From NCBI GenBank assembly GCA_041477815.1, contig JBGOUV010000007.1, forward strand, positions 1 through 40,888: a stretch of DNA of 40,888 nt. Direction: 5' to 3'. The notes under the pieces were generated by a model, which made no database searches, was not told where the DNA came from, and worked only from the letters and a program-made list of their open reading frames with translations. This DNA comes from JBGOUV01 sp041477815 (lineage in GTDB: Bacteria > Acidobacteriota > Terriglobia > Bryobacterales > JACQDG01). This document shows, piece after piece, positions 23,620 to 32,796 of the stretch (its first letter is position 1; each line of letters opens with the position of its first letter). A program made the position numbers and the translations under genes.

Positions 23620-24081
23620 TTATTCCTTAGCGGCGGGTTCGGCAACCGGAGTTGCCGGCGGCGGGGGTCCGGGCGCCGGACCGGGCGCTGGAGTCTCGGC
23701 AGGCGGCGCGGAGGGAGCCGCCGCCGGCGGCGGCTTGCGGGCGGCGCGCTTCTCGCGCCCTTTCTTCAGCTTCTCCAGCCTCTTCAAATCCTCATCGATG
23801 CGCACGGTCAGGAACTTCACCACCGCATCGCTCACGCGCAGCCGGCGTTCCAACTCCTTGACCGTCTCGGAGGCTTTATCCGTGGAGAACGTCAGCAGCA
23901 CGTAGAAGCCCTCCCGGAACTTGCGGATCCGGTAGGCCAGCCGCCGCGTACCCCATTTGTCCACCTTGTCGACCGTGCCGCCGCTTTGGGTAACGACAGT
24001 CTTAAAGGGCTCAATGGTGCCTTCGATTTCTTCCTCCGGCACATCGGGCCGGATGATAAACAAGACTTCGTAGATTCTCAT
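23620..24081 (-). CDS. rpsF: 30S ribosomal protein S6 with a Pro/Ala-rich tail
   Basis: 153 aa. M-R-I-Y-E-V-L-F-I-I-R-P-D-V, D-K-W-G-T-R-R-L-A-Y-R-I-R-K and Y-V-L-L-T-F identify S6. The core ends near 110. Residues about 115-153 are basic then Pro/Ala-rich (P-P-P-A-A-A-P, P-A-P-G-P-A-P), a disordered tail. It binds S18 and 16S rRNA. Its start overlaps the pth stop by four bases (ATGA), giving coupled translation. Confidence 0.97.
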   Translation of the reverse strand: MRIYEVLFIIRPDVPEEEIEGTIEPFKTVVTQSGGTVDKVDKWGTRRLAYRIRKFREGFYVLLTFSTDKASETVKELERRLRVSDAVVKFLTVRIDEDLKRLEKLKKGREKRAARKPPPAAAPSAPPAETPAPGPAPGPPPPATPVAEPAAKE

Positions 24082-24668
24082 TTTTCCTCAGTGTTTTGGC
24101 CTTCGGCGCGACGATTCCACCTCGTCATGGCCTTAGCGGCGCCTTCGGCAAGTAGGGAGCGAACCGCCTCGGCCGCGCGGCCGACGAGGTCCTCCACTTC
24201 CTGCTCCTGCGAGCGGCGGAAGGGACGCAGAACATACTCGGCGCCGTCCTCCACCGGATGGGCGGGAGCAATCCCCAACCGCACCCGCAAGATTTCCTGC
24301 GAGCCCAGAGTCTGGAGGACCGACTTCATGCCATTGTGGCCGCCGGCCGATCCGCGCTCGCGGATCCGCACGCTCGACCAGGGCAGGTTCAACTCGTCGC
24401 AGATCACCATCAAACTCTCCAGACCCAATCCGTACTTCTCCAGCAACGCCTTCACCGGACCGCCGCTCAGGTTCATGTAGCTGAGCGGTTTGGCCAGCGC
24501 CACTTCATGCCCTTCCAAGCGGCCCAGCCCCACCAGCGCCCGGCACTCCGGCCGTCCGACGTGGATGCCGCCCTCGCGGGCCAGCTTGTCCACGGTACGA
24601 AACCCCAGGTTGTGCGGGGTATTGGCGTACTCCGGTCCCGGGTTGCCGAGTCCCACAATGAGGTGCAT
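24078..24668 (-). CDS. pth: Peptidyl-tRNA hydrolase
   Basis: 196 aa. Releases peptides from prematurely dropped peptidyl-tRNA. Motifs: V-G-L-G-N-P-G-P-E-Y-A-N-T-P-H-N-L-G-F (catalytic His20, Asn10), P-L-S-Y-M-N-L-S-G and D-E-L-N-L-P-W-S-S-V-R-I-R, and G-S-A-G-G-H-N-G-M-K-S. Length fits bacterial Pth. It sits between rplY (9 bases upstream) and rpsF (overlap), the usual rplY-pth arrangement. Confidence 0.96.
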   Translation of the reverse strand: MHLIVGLGNPGPEYANTPHNLGFRTVDKLAREGGIHVGRPECRALVGLGRLEGHEVALAKPLSYMNLSGGPVKALLEKYGLGLESLMVICDELNLPWSSVRIRERGSAGGHNGMKSVLQTLGSQEILRVRLGIAPAHPVEDGAEYVLRPFRRSQEQEVEDLVGRAAEAVRSLLAEGAAKAMTRWNRRAEGQNTEEK

Positions 24669-24677
24669 GCCGAGGGG

Positions 24678-25382
<705 letters not shown>

Positions 25383-25398
25383 CGGAAAGTCTCCTGCT

Positions 25399-26343
25399 TC
25401 ACACAAACATACGGCTGATGGAGGTCTCTTCGTGAATCGACTGGATGGCGCCGGCCAGCAGCGACGCGACGCTCAACTGCCGGATCCGCTCGCACTGCTT
25501 GGCGTTGGGCCGCAGGGGGATGGAATTGGAAACCACCAGTTCCTTTAACTCGGACGCGCATACCCGTTCCACCGCCGGGTCCGACAGCACCGCGTGGGTG
25601 CAGCACGCGTATACGCCCAACGCCCCATGCGACATCAGGGCCTCGACAGCCTTTACCAAAGTGCCGGCCGTATCGACGATGTCGTCGATGATCAGGCAGT
25701 GGCGGTTACGCACCCGCCCGATGATGTGCATGACCTCGGCCACGTTCACGTCCTCGCGGCGCTTGTCGATGATGGCCAGCGGCGCCCGCAGGCGTTTGGC
25801 GAAGGCCCGCGCGCGCTCCACGCCCCCGGCGTCCGGCGATACCACGGTCAGGTGGGGCAGAGCCAGACTCTGGAAGTAATTGATCATCACCGGGGTGGCG
25901 AACAGGTGATCCACCGGAATATCGAAGAACCCCTGGATCTGGGCGGCGTGCAGATCGAGGGCCAGGATGCGGTCGGCCCCGGCCGTGACCAGCAGGCTGG
26001 CGATCAGCTTGGCCGAGATGGGCACGCGAGGCTTGTCCTTGCGATCCTGCCGGGCGTAGCCGTAGTACGGCAGCACGGCGGTGATGCGCTTGGCCGAGGC
26101 GCGCCGCAGGGCGTCCATCATGAGCAGCAGCTCGAGCAGGTGCCGGTCCACCGGCGTCGACGTGGGCTGCACCACGAACACGTCCGCCCCGCGCACGTTC
26201 TCCAGGATCTGCAGATAGATCTCGCCATCGGAAAAAGTCCTCACCGAGGCCTGGGCCTCCGGGACGCCGAGGTGGTTGCAGATCTCCTCGGTCAGCTCCG
26301 GATTGGCGTTGCCCGAGAACACTTTTAGTCGATCTTGCTGCAT
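25399..26343 (-). CDS. prs: Ribose-phosphate pyrophosphokinase
   Basis: 314 aa from the ATG at 26343, preferred over 26379 because relatives start close to D-R-L-K-V-F-S-G-N-A-N-P-E-L. Makes PRPP from ribose 5-phosphate and ATP for nucleotides, His and Trp. Motifs: F-S-D-G-E-I-Y-L-Q-I, Y-G-Y-A-R-Q-D-R-K-D-K-P-R (catalytic loop), and D-D-I-V-D-T-A-G-T-L (PRPP loop). The adjacent apt gene consumes PRPP. Confidence 0.96.
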   Translation of the reverse strand: MQQDRLKVFSGNANPELTEEICNHLGVPEAQASVRTFSDGEIYLQILENVRGADVFVVQPTSTPVDRHLLELLLMMDALRRASAKRITAVLPYYGYARQDRKDKPRVPISAKLIASLLVTAGADRILALDLHAAQIQGFFDIPVDHLFATPVMINYFQSLALPHLTVVSPDAGGVERARAFAKRLRAPLAIIDKRREDVNVAEVMHIIGRVRNRHCLIIDDIVDTAGTLVKAVEALMSHGALGVYACCTHAVLSDPAVERVCASELKELVVSNSIPLRPNAKQCERIRQLSVASLLAGAIQSIHEETSISRMFV

Positions 26344-26357
26344 GGCACGAACAGGAG

Positions 26358-27254
26358 CTATTCCAACCATTTCCGCCACCGGGCGCGATAGGACTTCCGG
26401 GTCACCGTACTCACCACGAAACGACTCCCGTCTCCCACTTCCAGAGAATCGCGGGCTCGAAGGGCCTGCCGGCGGTCCCGAAAGACGCCGAACAGGGCAG
26501 AACCACTACCGCACAACAGGGCGGGACGCGCACCCAGAGCCACCAGGCGCGCTTTCCGTGTTTCCAGTTCCGGGTGCGCTTGGAAAACGACCTGCTCAAA
26601 GTCGTTCTCCAGACTCTCTCCTGGCTCAAAGACACAAATCCTTGAGCACAAACGATATATTTTATCTTCCCAGGGCTCCGATGTCAAATGAGGACCCAGG
26701 CGCCGGTAGGCGTCGGCGGTCGAGACCGGCGTCGAAGGCGCGAGGATCACCAGCCATCGCACGGGGTCGTCGGGCAGGGGGTACAACTCGGTGCCGCGCC
26801 CCACGCCCACCGCCCGGCCCCCCACCAGAAAGAACGGAACGTCGCTACCGAGCTCCGCCGCGAGGCGAAATAGCAGCCGGGGGGCGGGGTGGGGCCGTAG
26901 AAGGTGGGCCAGGGCCTGCAACACCGCCGCCGCATCGCTCGATCCGCCGCCGAGCCCCGCGCCCACCGGGATCCGCTTCTCCAACTGAATCCGCACCCGG
27001 CCCCGGTCGCCGGTCGCTTCGAGCAGCCGCCGCGCCGCTCGGGCCGCCAGGTTGTCCGGCCCCTCCAAGTCGGACCGGCTACAAGCCAGCTCCACGGCCG
27101 GCCCCCCGCTACGCCGATACTCCACGCCGATCCTATCGGACAAAGAGATGGTCTGGAACACGGTCCGCAGCTCGTGAAACCGGTCGGGACGGCGGTAGAG
27201 CACATGCAGGCCCAGGTTCACCTTGGCCAGGGCCTCCACGTGGACGGTAGGCAT
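26358..27254 (-). CDS. ispE: 4-diphosphocytidyl-2-C-methyl-D-erythritol kinase
   Basis: 298 aa. ATP-dependent kinase of the MEP isoprenoid pathway, in the GHMP family. A-L-A-K-V-N-L-G-L-H-V (8-18) carries the catalytic Lys. The ATP loop is G-A-G-L-G-G-G-S-S-D-A-A at 98-109. Length is typical. It starts immediately after the apt stop and precedes prs by 14 bases, the common ispE-prs order. Its product pathway feeds the polyprenyl synthase elsewhere in this window. Confidence 0.95.
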   Translation of the reverse strand: MPTVHVEALAKVNLGLHVLYRRPDRFHELRTVFQTISLSDRIGVEYRRSGGPAVELACSRSDLEGPDNLAARAARRLLEATGDRGRVRIQLEKRIPVGAGLGGGSSDAAAVLQALAHLLRPHPAPRLLFRLAAELGSDVPFFLVGGRAVGVGRGTELYPLPDDPVRWLVILAPSTPVSTADAYRRLGPHLTSEPWEDKIYRLCSRICVFEPGESLENDFEQVVFQAHPELETRKARLVALGARPALLCGSGSALFGVFRDRRQALRARDSLEVGDGSRFVVSTVTRKSYRARWRKWLE

Positions 27255-27776
27255 TTACTTGTCGTACTGAATCAGGGAGAAGACATCGTGGCCCGGGAGC
27301 CGGTCGCGGCCCTTCAGAAATTCCAGCTCAATGACAAAAGCCACGCTGTCCACTTTGCCGCCCAGGCTCTCGACGAGCTTCACCGTAGCCTGCGCGGTGC
27401 CGCCGGTGGCCAGCAGGTCGTCAACGATGATGACGTGCTGTCCGGGCTGGACGGCGTCGCGGTGGATCTCCAGGGTGTCGGCGCCGTACTCCAGGTCGTA
27501 GGTGACGCTGGCGGTGGCGGCCGGCAGTTTTTTCGGTTTGCGCACCGGGACAAAGCCCACGCCCAGCCGGTAGGCCAGGGCCGGGCCGAACACAAACCCG
27601 CGCGCCTCGATGCCTACCACCAGGTCGGGACGCCGGTCCTCGTAGTGGTCGGCCAGGCCGCAGATGAGACCGTGGAGTCCGTGGGCGTTCTTGAGCAGCG
27701 TGGTGATGTCGTAGAACAGGATCCCCGGCTTGGGGAAGTCAGGCACTTCGCGGATCAGCTTCTTGAATTCGACCAT
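27255..27776 (-). CDS. apt: Adenine phosphoribosyltransferase
   Basis: 173 aa. Salvages adenine with PRPP to AMP. F-P-K-P-G-I-L-F-Y-D-I-T-T-L, V-V-G-I-E-A-R-G-F-V-F-G-P and the PRPP motif V-I-I-V-D-D-L-L-A-T-G-G-T-A are all present. Normal length. Stop codon abuts the ispE start; acylphosphatase lies 21 bp upstream. Confidence 0.95.
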   Translation of the reverse strand: MVEFKKLIREVPDFPKPGILFYDITTLLKNAHGLHGLICGLADHYEDRRPDLVVGIEARGFVFGPALAYRLGVGFVPVRKPKKLPAATASVTYDLEYGADTLEIHRDAVQPGQHVIIVDDLLATGGTAQATVKLVESLGGKVDSVAFVIELEFLKGRDRLPGHDVFSLIQYDK

Positions 27777-27797
27777 AAGTTTGTAACCTGCCAGGTC

Positions 27798-28085
27798 TTA
27801 CCAGGATGGCTCGATGCGAAACGAAGCCATGACGCGCAGCGGGGCGTCGCTGGCGTCCACGCCCCGCACGTCGGCATAGTCCGGACCCTTCCACAGCCGG
27901 CCCTCCAGCGCGGCGAGCCGGTTCGGGGGTCCCACGGCGTAGACCTCCACCCGCCCGTCGTCCAGGTTCTTCACGTAGCCGGCGAGGCCCAGCTCCCGGG
28001 CCACCCGCTCCACGAACCAGCGAAACCCCACCCCCTGCACGCGCCCGCGTACCAGGTAGAGTCGCGCCTGCTCCTGGATCTGCAA
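27798..28085 (-). CDS. Acylphosphatase
   Basis: 95 aa from a TTG at 28085 seven bases after the 44-aa gene. Hydrolyses acyl phosphates. V-R-G-R-V-Q-G-V-G-F-R-W-F-V holds the phosphate-binding loop and catalytic Arg, and G-Y-V-K-N-L-D-D-G-R-V-E-V carries the catalytic Asn. The longer frame reaching 28643 has no coding character upstream, so a start near 28085 is preferred, although no strong ribosome binding site is visible. Confidence 0.9.
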   Translation of the reverse strand: MQIQEQARLYLVRGRVQGVGFRWFVERVARELGLAGYVKNLDDGRVEVYAVGPPNRLAALEGRLWKGPDYADVRGVDASDAPLRVMASFRIEPSW

Positions 28086-28092
28086 TGCCGAG

Positions 28093-28227
28093 TTACTTGC
28101 GGGACCCGCGCCGGGGCTTCTTGACGCGAGACTGGCGGATCTTGTGCTTGCTCCGCTTGGGTTTCGATATCGAGAACGCGCCACTGCCCAGATACACGAC
28201 CTTCTTCTGTTTCGCTTCGTCTGCCAT
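28093..28227 (-). CDS. Small basic protein, 44 aa, unknown function
   Basis: Reads M-A-D-E-A-K-Q-K-K-V-V-Y-L-G-S-G-A-F-S-I, followed by a tail with K-P-K-R-S-K-H-K-I-R-Q-S-R and K-K-P-R-R-G-S-R-K. The Lys/Arg-rich end could bind RNA or the ribosome (inference). It is the first gene of the run leading to acylphosphatase, apt and ribosomal proteins. AAGGG lies directly before the ATG and a TAGAAT -10-like box ends seven bases upstream, so the message may be nearly leaderless. I know no named family. Confidence 0.55.
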   Translation of the reverse strand: MADEAKQKKVVYLGSGAFSISKPKRSKHKIRQSRVKKPRRGSRK

Positions 28228-28581
28228 CCCTTGTATTCTAAACCATTCTGACGAGTTCCGAAGGCTTTATGGCTCAGGGCTCGCGGGCGGCGGTCGGTTG
28301 GCTGTGGGGGAAAACCTGCCGGGCCGTCCGCCGGGCCAACGAATCGCTGCCCCTCGCCTTCTTCGCCTGCACCCGGTTTCTGTGCTCGGGCCGCCTCCTG
28401 CCGGCCGAGCGAAATCGTGTGGACAGATCGCTCCAACCGGAGAGTATCCGACATCGTTCCGCTCAGATTCGGTGGAGCCGCTGAAGAATCGATCGAATCG
28501 CGTGGCTGATACTCTTGCAGTGCCGCAGTCGCCGCCTCCAGACTGTTCACCCCATATACAGAAGCTGACGTGTGAATCGCC
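28228..28581. other. Noncoding or decayed stretch, 354 bp
   Basis: Holds short frames on both strands but none with a convincing start, family match or coding bias. It should carry the promoter of the minus-strand run that begins with the 44-aa gene. A minus-strand frame with S-L-E-A-A-T-A-A-L-Q-E-Y-Q-P is protein-like but lacks a start. Confidence 0.4.
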
Positions 28582-29748
28582 TCACAGCCGGACGCCGGTC
28601 TCCACCCACCGCCCCTCCCGCGCCGACAGCAGCACCGCGTCACAAACCCTCTGCGTCTGCAGCGCGTTGCGGAAGTCCGGCTGCGCCGGGTGGCCCGACT
28701 CGATCCCCAGGACGAAATCGGCCAGGGCGTTCAGGAAGGTGTGCTCGTAGCCGATGCAGGTGCCGGGGACCCAATAGCGGTTCATGTACGGGTGCTCGGA
28801 GTTGGTGGTGTGGATCTTGCGCCAGCCGGTCACATGGGACTCGATCTTCTTGCCCGACTGCAACTGCTGGTACTCGAAATACTGCAAATACTCGGGCTCC
28901 TCGAGGTCGAAGTAGACGCTGCCGGCGGCGCCGTTCAGCTCGAAAGTATTGAAGTTTTTCCGGCCCCGGGCGTACCGGGTGGACTCGAAGGTCCCCATCG
29001 AGCCGTTCGCGAACTCGGCCAGGAACATGCACGCGTCGTCGATGGTGACGGGCTGGCGCTGGCCGGTCTCGACGTGCTGCCGCTCCTTGATGAAGGTCTC
29101 GGTCCTGGCCACCACGCGGGTGAGGGGGCCGTTGAGCCACATGGCGGTGTCGATGGAGTGGGCCAGCAGATCGCCGGTGACGCCGGACCCGGCCACGCCG
29201 GCGTCCAGCCGCCACAGCCCGGCGCCTCCCTGGGGGACGTCTTCCGAGATGGTCCAGTCCTGGAGGTAGGTGGCGCGGTAGTGGAAGGCGCGGCCGATGC
29301 GGCCCTCGTCGACGAGCTGGCGGGCCAGCGCGATGGACGGCACCCGGCGGTAGTTGAACCACACCATGTTGGGGACGCCGGCTTTCTCGACGGCCGCCAC
29401 CATCTCTTCGGCCTCGGCCACGTTCATGGCCAGGGGCTTTTCGCACAGGATCATCTTGCCGTTTTGGGCGGCGGCGAGGGCGATGTCGCGGTGGGTATTG
29501 TTGGGCGAACCGATGTCGATCAGATCGATGTCCGGGGCTTCGACCAGGCGGCGCCAATCGGTCTCCACGCGCTCGTAGCCCCACACGCCCGCGAAGGCCT
29601 GGGCCTTGGCGGCCTGGCGGGCGCACACCGCCTGGAGAATCGGCCGGTGCTCGCAGGGGAAAAAATCGTTGAGGCGCTTATAGGCGTTCGAGTGGGCGCG
29701 GCCCATGAAGCCGTACCCGATCATGCCAATGCGAAGTGGTTGGGGCAT
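28582..29748 (-). CDS. Gfo/Idh/MocA-family oxidoreductase
   Basis: 388 aa. Rossmann loop G-M-I-G-Y-G-F-M-G-R-A-H-S-N-A, then L-I-D-I-G-S-P-N-N-T-H and C-E-K-P-L-A-M-N (E-K-P motif). The C-terminal domain has G-V-T-G-D-L-L-A-H-S-I-D-T-A-M-W-L, the H-x-x-D pattern expected near the active site. It is longer than the 310-aa copy at 17258. Likely acts on a sugar or cyclitol in the cytoplasm. The membrane-protein gene ends 24 bp upstream, so it may share that transcript. Confidence 0.92.
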   Translation of the reverse strand: MPQPLRIGMIGYGFMGRAHSNAYKRLNDFFPCEHRPILQAVCARQAAKAQAFAGVWGYERVETDWRRLVEAPDIDLIDIGSPNNTHRDIALAAAQNGKMILCEKPLAMNVAEAEEMVAAVEKAGVPNMVWFNYRRVPSIALARQLVDEGRIGRAFHYRATYLQDWTISEDVPQGGAGLWRLDAGVAGSGVTGDLLAHSIDTAMWLNGPLTRVVARTETFIKERQHVETGQRQPVTIDDACMFLAEFANGSMGTFESTRYARGRKNFNTFELNGAAGSVYFDLEEPEYLQYFEYQQLQSGKKIESHVTGWRKIHTTNSEHPYMNRYWVPGTCIGYEHTFLNALADFVLGIESGHPAQPDFRNALQTQRVCDAVLLSAREGRWVETGVRL

Positions 29749-29772
29749 ACGTCCGAGCTCCCAGCTCGGTTC

Positions 29773-30639
29773 CTATTTCGATCGGCGTTCAGTCTCCACT
29801 TGAATCCTTCTATAGGCGTAAAAATCCCGGTAGATTGCTTTGGCGAAGTGCTCCGCGAACGACCGGTAGGCGTGCCAGAATCTCAAGGTCATGAACAAGT
29901 TAGCCACTGCGATGGCCCCTAGCTTTATGGCACCCTCTGAGGTGACCCTACCGTAGCCCAACAAATAACCGATCAAGATCAGCACGGCCCCGATAAGAGC
30001 AAGTGTCCACATCGCAGCCCAGCTCTTGCGTAGGGCACTGCCCACTATGATGGCAAGCAGTTCCACCCCGATTGCCACCATCGCCACCTTCCTTGCCCAG
30101 TCCCAATTCAGACTGGCCAGCGCCCAACCCACGTGGTAGCAGCAGCCGAGTCCGCACGCCAACGCCAGACCCCTCATTAGCCCGTATAAACCTTCAAACT
30201 GCTCGCTATAAGAAGCGGATTTCGCCTGGATCAATGTGCTGCGGCAGAGGAAGAACGCATCGGAACGCGCCCTCGACACTTCTCTGGAAGATGTATTGTC
30301 AATGCCAAGATCAAGGTGGAACAGAGCGCTTACGTCGTTTGCCAGCTCTTCCTTGAACTTGACCGAAAAAGAATAATTCGCGCTATCCAGAAGGAAGTCC
30401 GAGGGGTGGCGAGACGTCCCGTCAGACTGCTTCGCCTTCGAGGGTAGGGCGGTCACGGCGAGGGATTGAAGCAAGTGTCCGGCAAGGTACGCCAAGGGGA
30501 TCACGATTAGGGCAGACGCCAGTGCGGTGACCGGCCAGTACTGCTGGATTAAGCCCGACGGCAGCCATATCACGGCCAGGAGGGCAAAGCCTGGTAAGAA
30601 ATACCCGTAGACGTCATAAAAGTTGAATTTCTCAATCAT
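29773..30639 (-). CDS. Polytopic membrane protein paired with a DHH phosphoesterase, unknown function
   Basis: 288 aa from the ATG at 30639, which overlaps the DHH stop by four bases. The opening F-N-F-Y-D-V-Y-G-Y-F-L-P-G-F recalls membrane proteins found next to accessory effector genes (inference). Two hydrophobic helices lie at about 12-60, then an about 80-residue soluble loop, then four helices between about 140 and 240, and a charged tail (Y-R-D-F-Y-A-Y-R-R-I). Base composition is visibly lower in G+C than its neighbours (52-57% in counted lines against about 63%). Function unknown. Confidence 0.75.
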   Translation of the reverse strand: MIEKFNFYDVYGYFLPGFALLAVIWLPSGLIQQYWPVTALASALIVIPLAYLAGHLLQSLAVTALPSKAKQSDGTSRHPSDFLLDSANYSFSVKFKEELANDVSALFHLDLGIDNTSSREVSRARSDAFFLCRSTLIQAKSASYSEQFEGLYGLMRGLALACGLGCCYHVGWALASLNWDWARKVAMVAIGVELLAIIVGSALRKSWAAMWTLALIGAVLILIGYLLGYGRVTSEGAIKLGAIAVANLFMTLRFWHAYRSFAEHFAKAIYRDFYAYRRIQVETERRSK

Positions 30640-31622
30640 GCGGTTGGTCTTAAGGTCTGCCGCACGGGATCCTGTCCTCGGATCTCTTGAAGGACGTACT
30701 CCCGAATCCGGTTCGCTTTTGCAGCACGACTGCCGGGGAGGAGAAGCGCCCCCACCCTTTCGTGTCCGCCTCCGCCACAACTCGCAAAGATGCTGCCCAA
30801 GGGTGCGCTGGGAAAGTCTCTCCAGGGGTTTCTCATGGCCGTGATCTTCGCCCCTTCTTTCGTGCGCACGATCCCCACGGAATAGCGAGCTTGAGGAAAG
30901 AAGAAGTAGGGCGCGTAGCGGCTTACGATGACATCTCTGCTGTCCACGTCGAAGACCACGATCTCGCCATCCTCGAGTCTGGCGGCGTTGCCGAACCTCT
31001 CCAATCCGGCCTCCACCAGAAACCGAATCCGGTCAGACCTTCTCCTGACCTTAGGTAGCTCGGCAACCTCCTCGAGCGTCGAGTATCGGAGCAGTTGCAC
31101 GAGCTGCCGAGTATACTCCTCGCTCTCCTCGCCCGGCGCCAAACTGGCCCGGATGCGCAGGGCCGGGGTATCGCCGAGGATCGCCTCCTCCACGCTGTCA
31201 TACCTTGCGGAGTCGATCTTGTCGGCCCACTGCACCATTTCGCGATACCGAGGATTCCTGAAGTCAAAAGCGTCCAGCAGGTGCTCCCAAAGTAGCAACG
31301 CGCACGAACCGATTCGGTCGTTATAGGACAGGCACAGATCACCCCTTCGGCGGTCAAAGTGTTTCCTTGCGCCCTTCGTAAGAAAAGTTGTCACGTGATG
31401 GTCCGCCCAGAACTGGGCTTGAGGATGGTAAAGGAAGTCGACAACCGCCGAGGGTGTGTGCAGGGTAGCTTTGAGCCATTTTCCTCGTGAGGAATAGTCA
31501 ACCGGACGAAACCGTTCGACCTTCCATCCACGGACGCTCTCCAGAAACTCCCAGGCCAGGACGCCAGAGACAATTCCATCAAAGCACGGGGAATGAAAGT
31601 ACAGGTCGGCGCTTCTTGCCAT
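30636..31622 (-). CDS. DHH/DHHA1-type phosphoesterase
   Basis: 328 aa from the ATG at 31622 with AAGAGAG upstream; the longer frame to 31718 is rejected. Motifs of the DHH superfamily: H10-S-P-C-F-D15-G16, D62-F, D74-H75-H76, and the DHHA1 loop G283-G-G-G-H287. These bind two Mn2+ ions and substrate. Relatives include NrnA (nanoRNA/pAp), GdpP-type c-di-AMP phosphodiesterases and RecJ. The substrate here is unknown; a nucleotide or dinucleotide is likely. It overlaps the membrane-protein gene (ATGA), so the two are translated together. Confidence 0.85.
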   Translation of the reverse strand: MARSADLYFHSPCFDGIVSGVLAWEFLESVRGWKVERFRPVDYSSRGKWLKATLHTPSAVVDFLYHPQAQFWADHHVTTFLTKGARKHFDRRRGDLCLSYNDRIGSCALLLWEHLLDAFDFRNPRYREMVQWADKIDSARYDSVEEAILGDTPALRIRASLAPGEESEEYTRQLVQLLRYSTLEEVAELPKVRRRSDRIRFLVEAGLERFGNAARLEDGEIVVFDVDSRDVIVSRYAPYFFFPQARYSVGIVRTKEGAKITAMRNPWRDFPSAPLGSIFASCGGGGHERVGALLLPGSRAAKANRIREYVLQEIRGQDPVRQTLRPTA

Positions 31623-31697
31623 GGCGTCTCTCTTGGACCATGCTAATAGAGAACGGTCCTTTGGGGAAGGCGGAAATTTCCCGACTCTGCCAAGCAG

Positions 31698-31717
31698 TGT
31701 CGCCTGGGGGGGCGACA
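31698..31717. repeat. Hairpin between the isomerase and DHH genes
   Basis: TGTCGCC, loop TGGGGG, GGCGACA. Seven perfect pairs, without a T tract, in the 135-bp gap upstream of the DHH start. It could be a regulatory or transcription-pausing structure. Confidence 0.4.
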
Positions 31718-31757
31718 TGCATACTGAGGCGCAAACTGTGCCGCCGGCCGATTCCGG

Positions 31758-32705
31758 TCATCCGTACTTGCGGATCAGCCCGTCCAGCGCCGTCTTGCAC
31801 TTGGCCGTCTGGGGCCAGGCATCGGGCCAGAAACAGAGATCGATGGTCCACCAGTCGTGAGAGACGCGGGCGGCCTTCAGCAGCTCCGGCACAATCTCAT
31901 CAAAATTCAGCACGCCCTCGCCGAAGGGGGTGTGGATGGAGGTTTCATCGTTCCCCTGGGCGTCTTTGTGACAGGTGTTGTCCGAGTCGATCAGGTGGAT
32001 GTGATTGATGCGACCGTGGAGCAGGCGGATGTACTCCACCTGGCTGGGATAGGTCTCCCGGCCTCCCTCGTGCCGGGCGCCCTGGACCGCGACCATTTGC
32101 CCGTGGCAGGTATCGTACTGGATTCCGAAATTGGGCTTGTCGACGGCATCATGGATCCGTACGGCGTCGCTGGGCTTGTTGAAGGCGAAGCCGGGCTCCA
32201 CCTCCCAGGTGACGTACTGGCCGTGGTCGCGGGCGATGTCGCAGCAGACCTTCCAGGTCCGCACCACGCGGTCCAGGGCCGTCGCGTAGTCGATCTCACG
32301 ATGGATGGTGGGGGGTTGGACGCAGTCCACGCGGATACCCTGGATGCCCAGGTCCCGGCAGAACTCGGAGTTGCGGCGGAACTCGGCGATGTATTTGGAC
32401 TGATCGCCGGTATTGATCAGCTTCTCGCCCCAGAGATTGGCGGCGATGCCGCTCAGGCCGAGACCCTGCGCGGCCAGCTTGGCGCGGAGCTCCTGGCGCT
32501 GGGACCGCTCGGGCATGGCGCCGGGCCAGGCGTCGTCGGGGCCGTTGGGGTTGCCGGGGTTGGGATGGGGGGGAAAGGCGCCGAGCTCGACGCCGTCGAA
32601 GCCCAGTTCCTTCAGCTTGGTGCAAACCGTGTCGAAGTCGATCGGACTGGTCGCGTAGGGGCCGATGGTATAGGCCCAGGAGCCGATGGAAGAGCGTTTG
32701 GCCAT
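31758..32705 (-). CDS. Sugar phosphate isomerase/epimerase (xylose-isomerase-like TIM barrel)
   Basis: 315 aa, no leader. Barrel strands L-G-F-D-G-V-E-L-G-A, I-R-V-D-C-V-Q-P-P, Y-V-T-W-E-V-E-P-G, F-G-I-Q-Y-D-T-C-H-G-Q and I-N-H-I-H-L-I-D-S carry the acidic and His residues that bind metal in this AP-endonuclease-2-like family. Members isomerise or epimerise sugars and inositols, and often pair with Gfo/Idh oxidoreductases, three of which are in this window. Substrate unknown. Confidence 0.9.
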   Translation of the reverse strand: MAKRSSIGSWAYTIGPYATSPIDFDTVCTKLKELGFDGVELGAFPPHPNPGNPNGPDDAWPGAMPERSQRQELRAKLAAQGLGLSGIAANLWGEKLINTGDQSKYIAEFRRNSEFCRDLGIQGIRVDCVQPPTIHREIDYATALDRVVRTWKVCCDIARDHGQYVTWEVEPGFAFNKPSDAVRIHDAVDKPNFGIQYDTCHGQMVAVQGARHEGGRETYPSQVEYIRLLHGRINHIHLIDSDNTCHKDAQGNDETSIHTPFGEGVLNFDEIVPELLKAARVSHDWWTIDLCFWPDAWPQTAKCKTALDGLIRKYG

Positions 32706-32796
32706 GGTTTTGCCCTCCGCGGGAAACTACATTGGATACCGCAAGTCGGGGCGGGGTGCAAGCGTGGATCGCCAGGAAAACGCCGGGGTCGCTCTC

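Noticed and set aside
28269..28484. 71-aa plus-strand frame starting M-A-Q-G-S-R
   Set aside because: No ribosome binding site, no recognisable family and Arg-rich composition.
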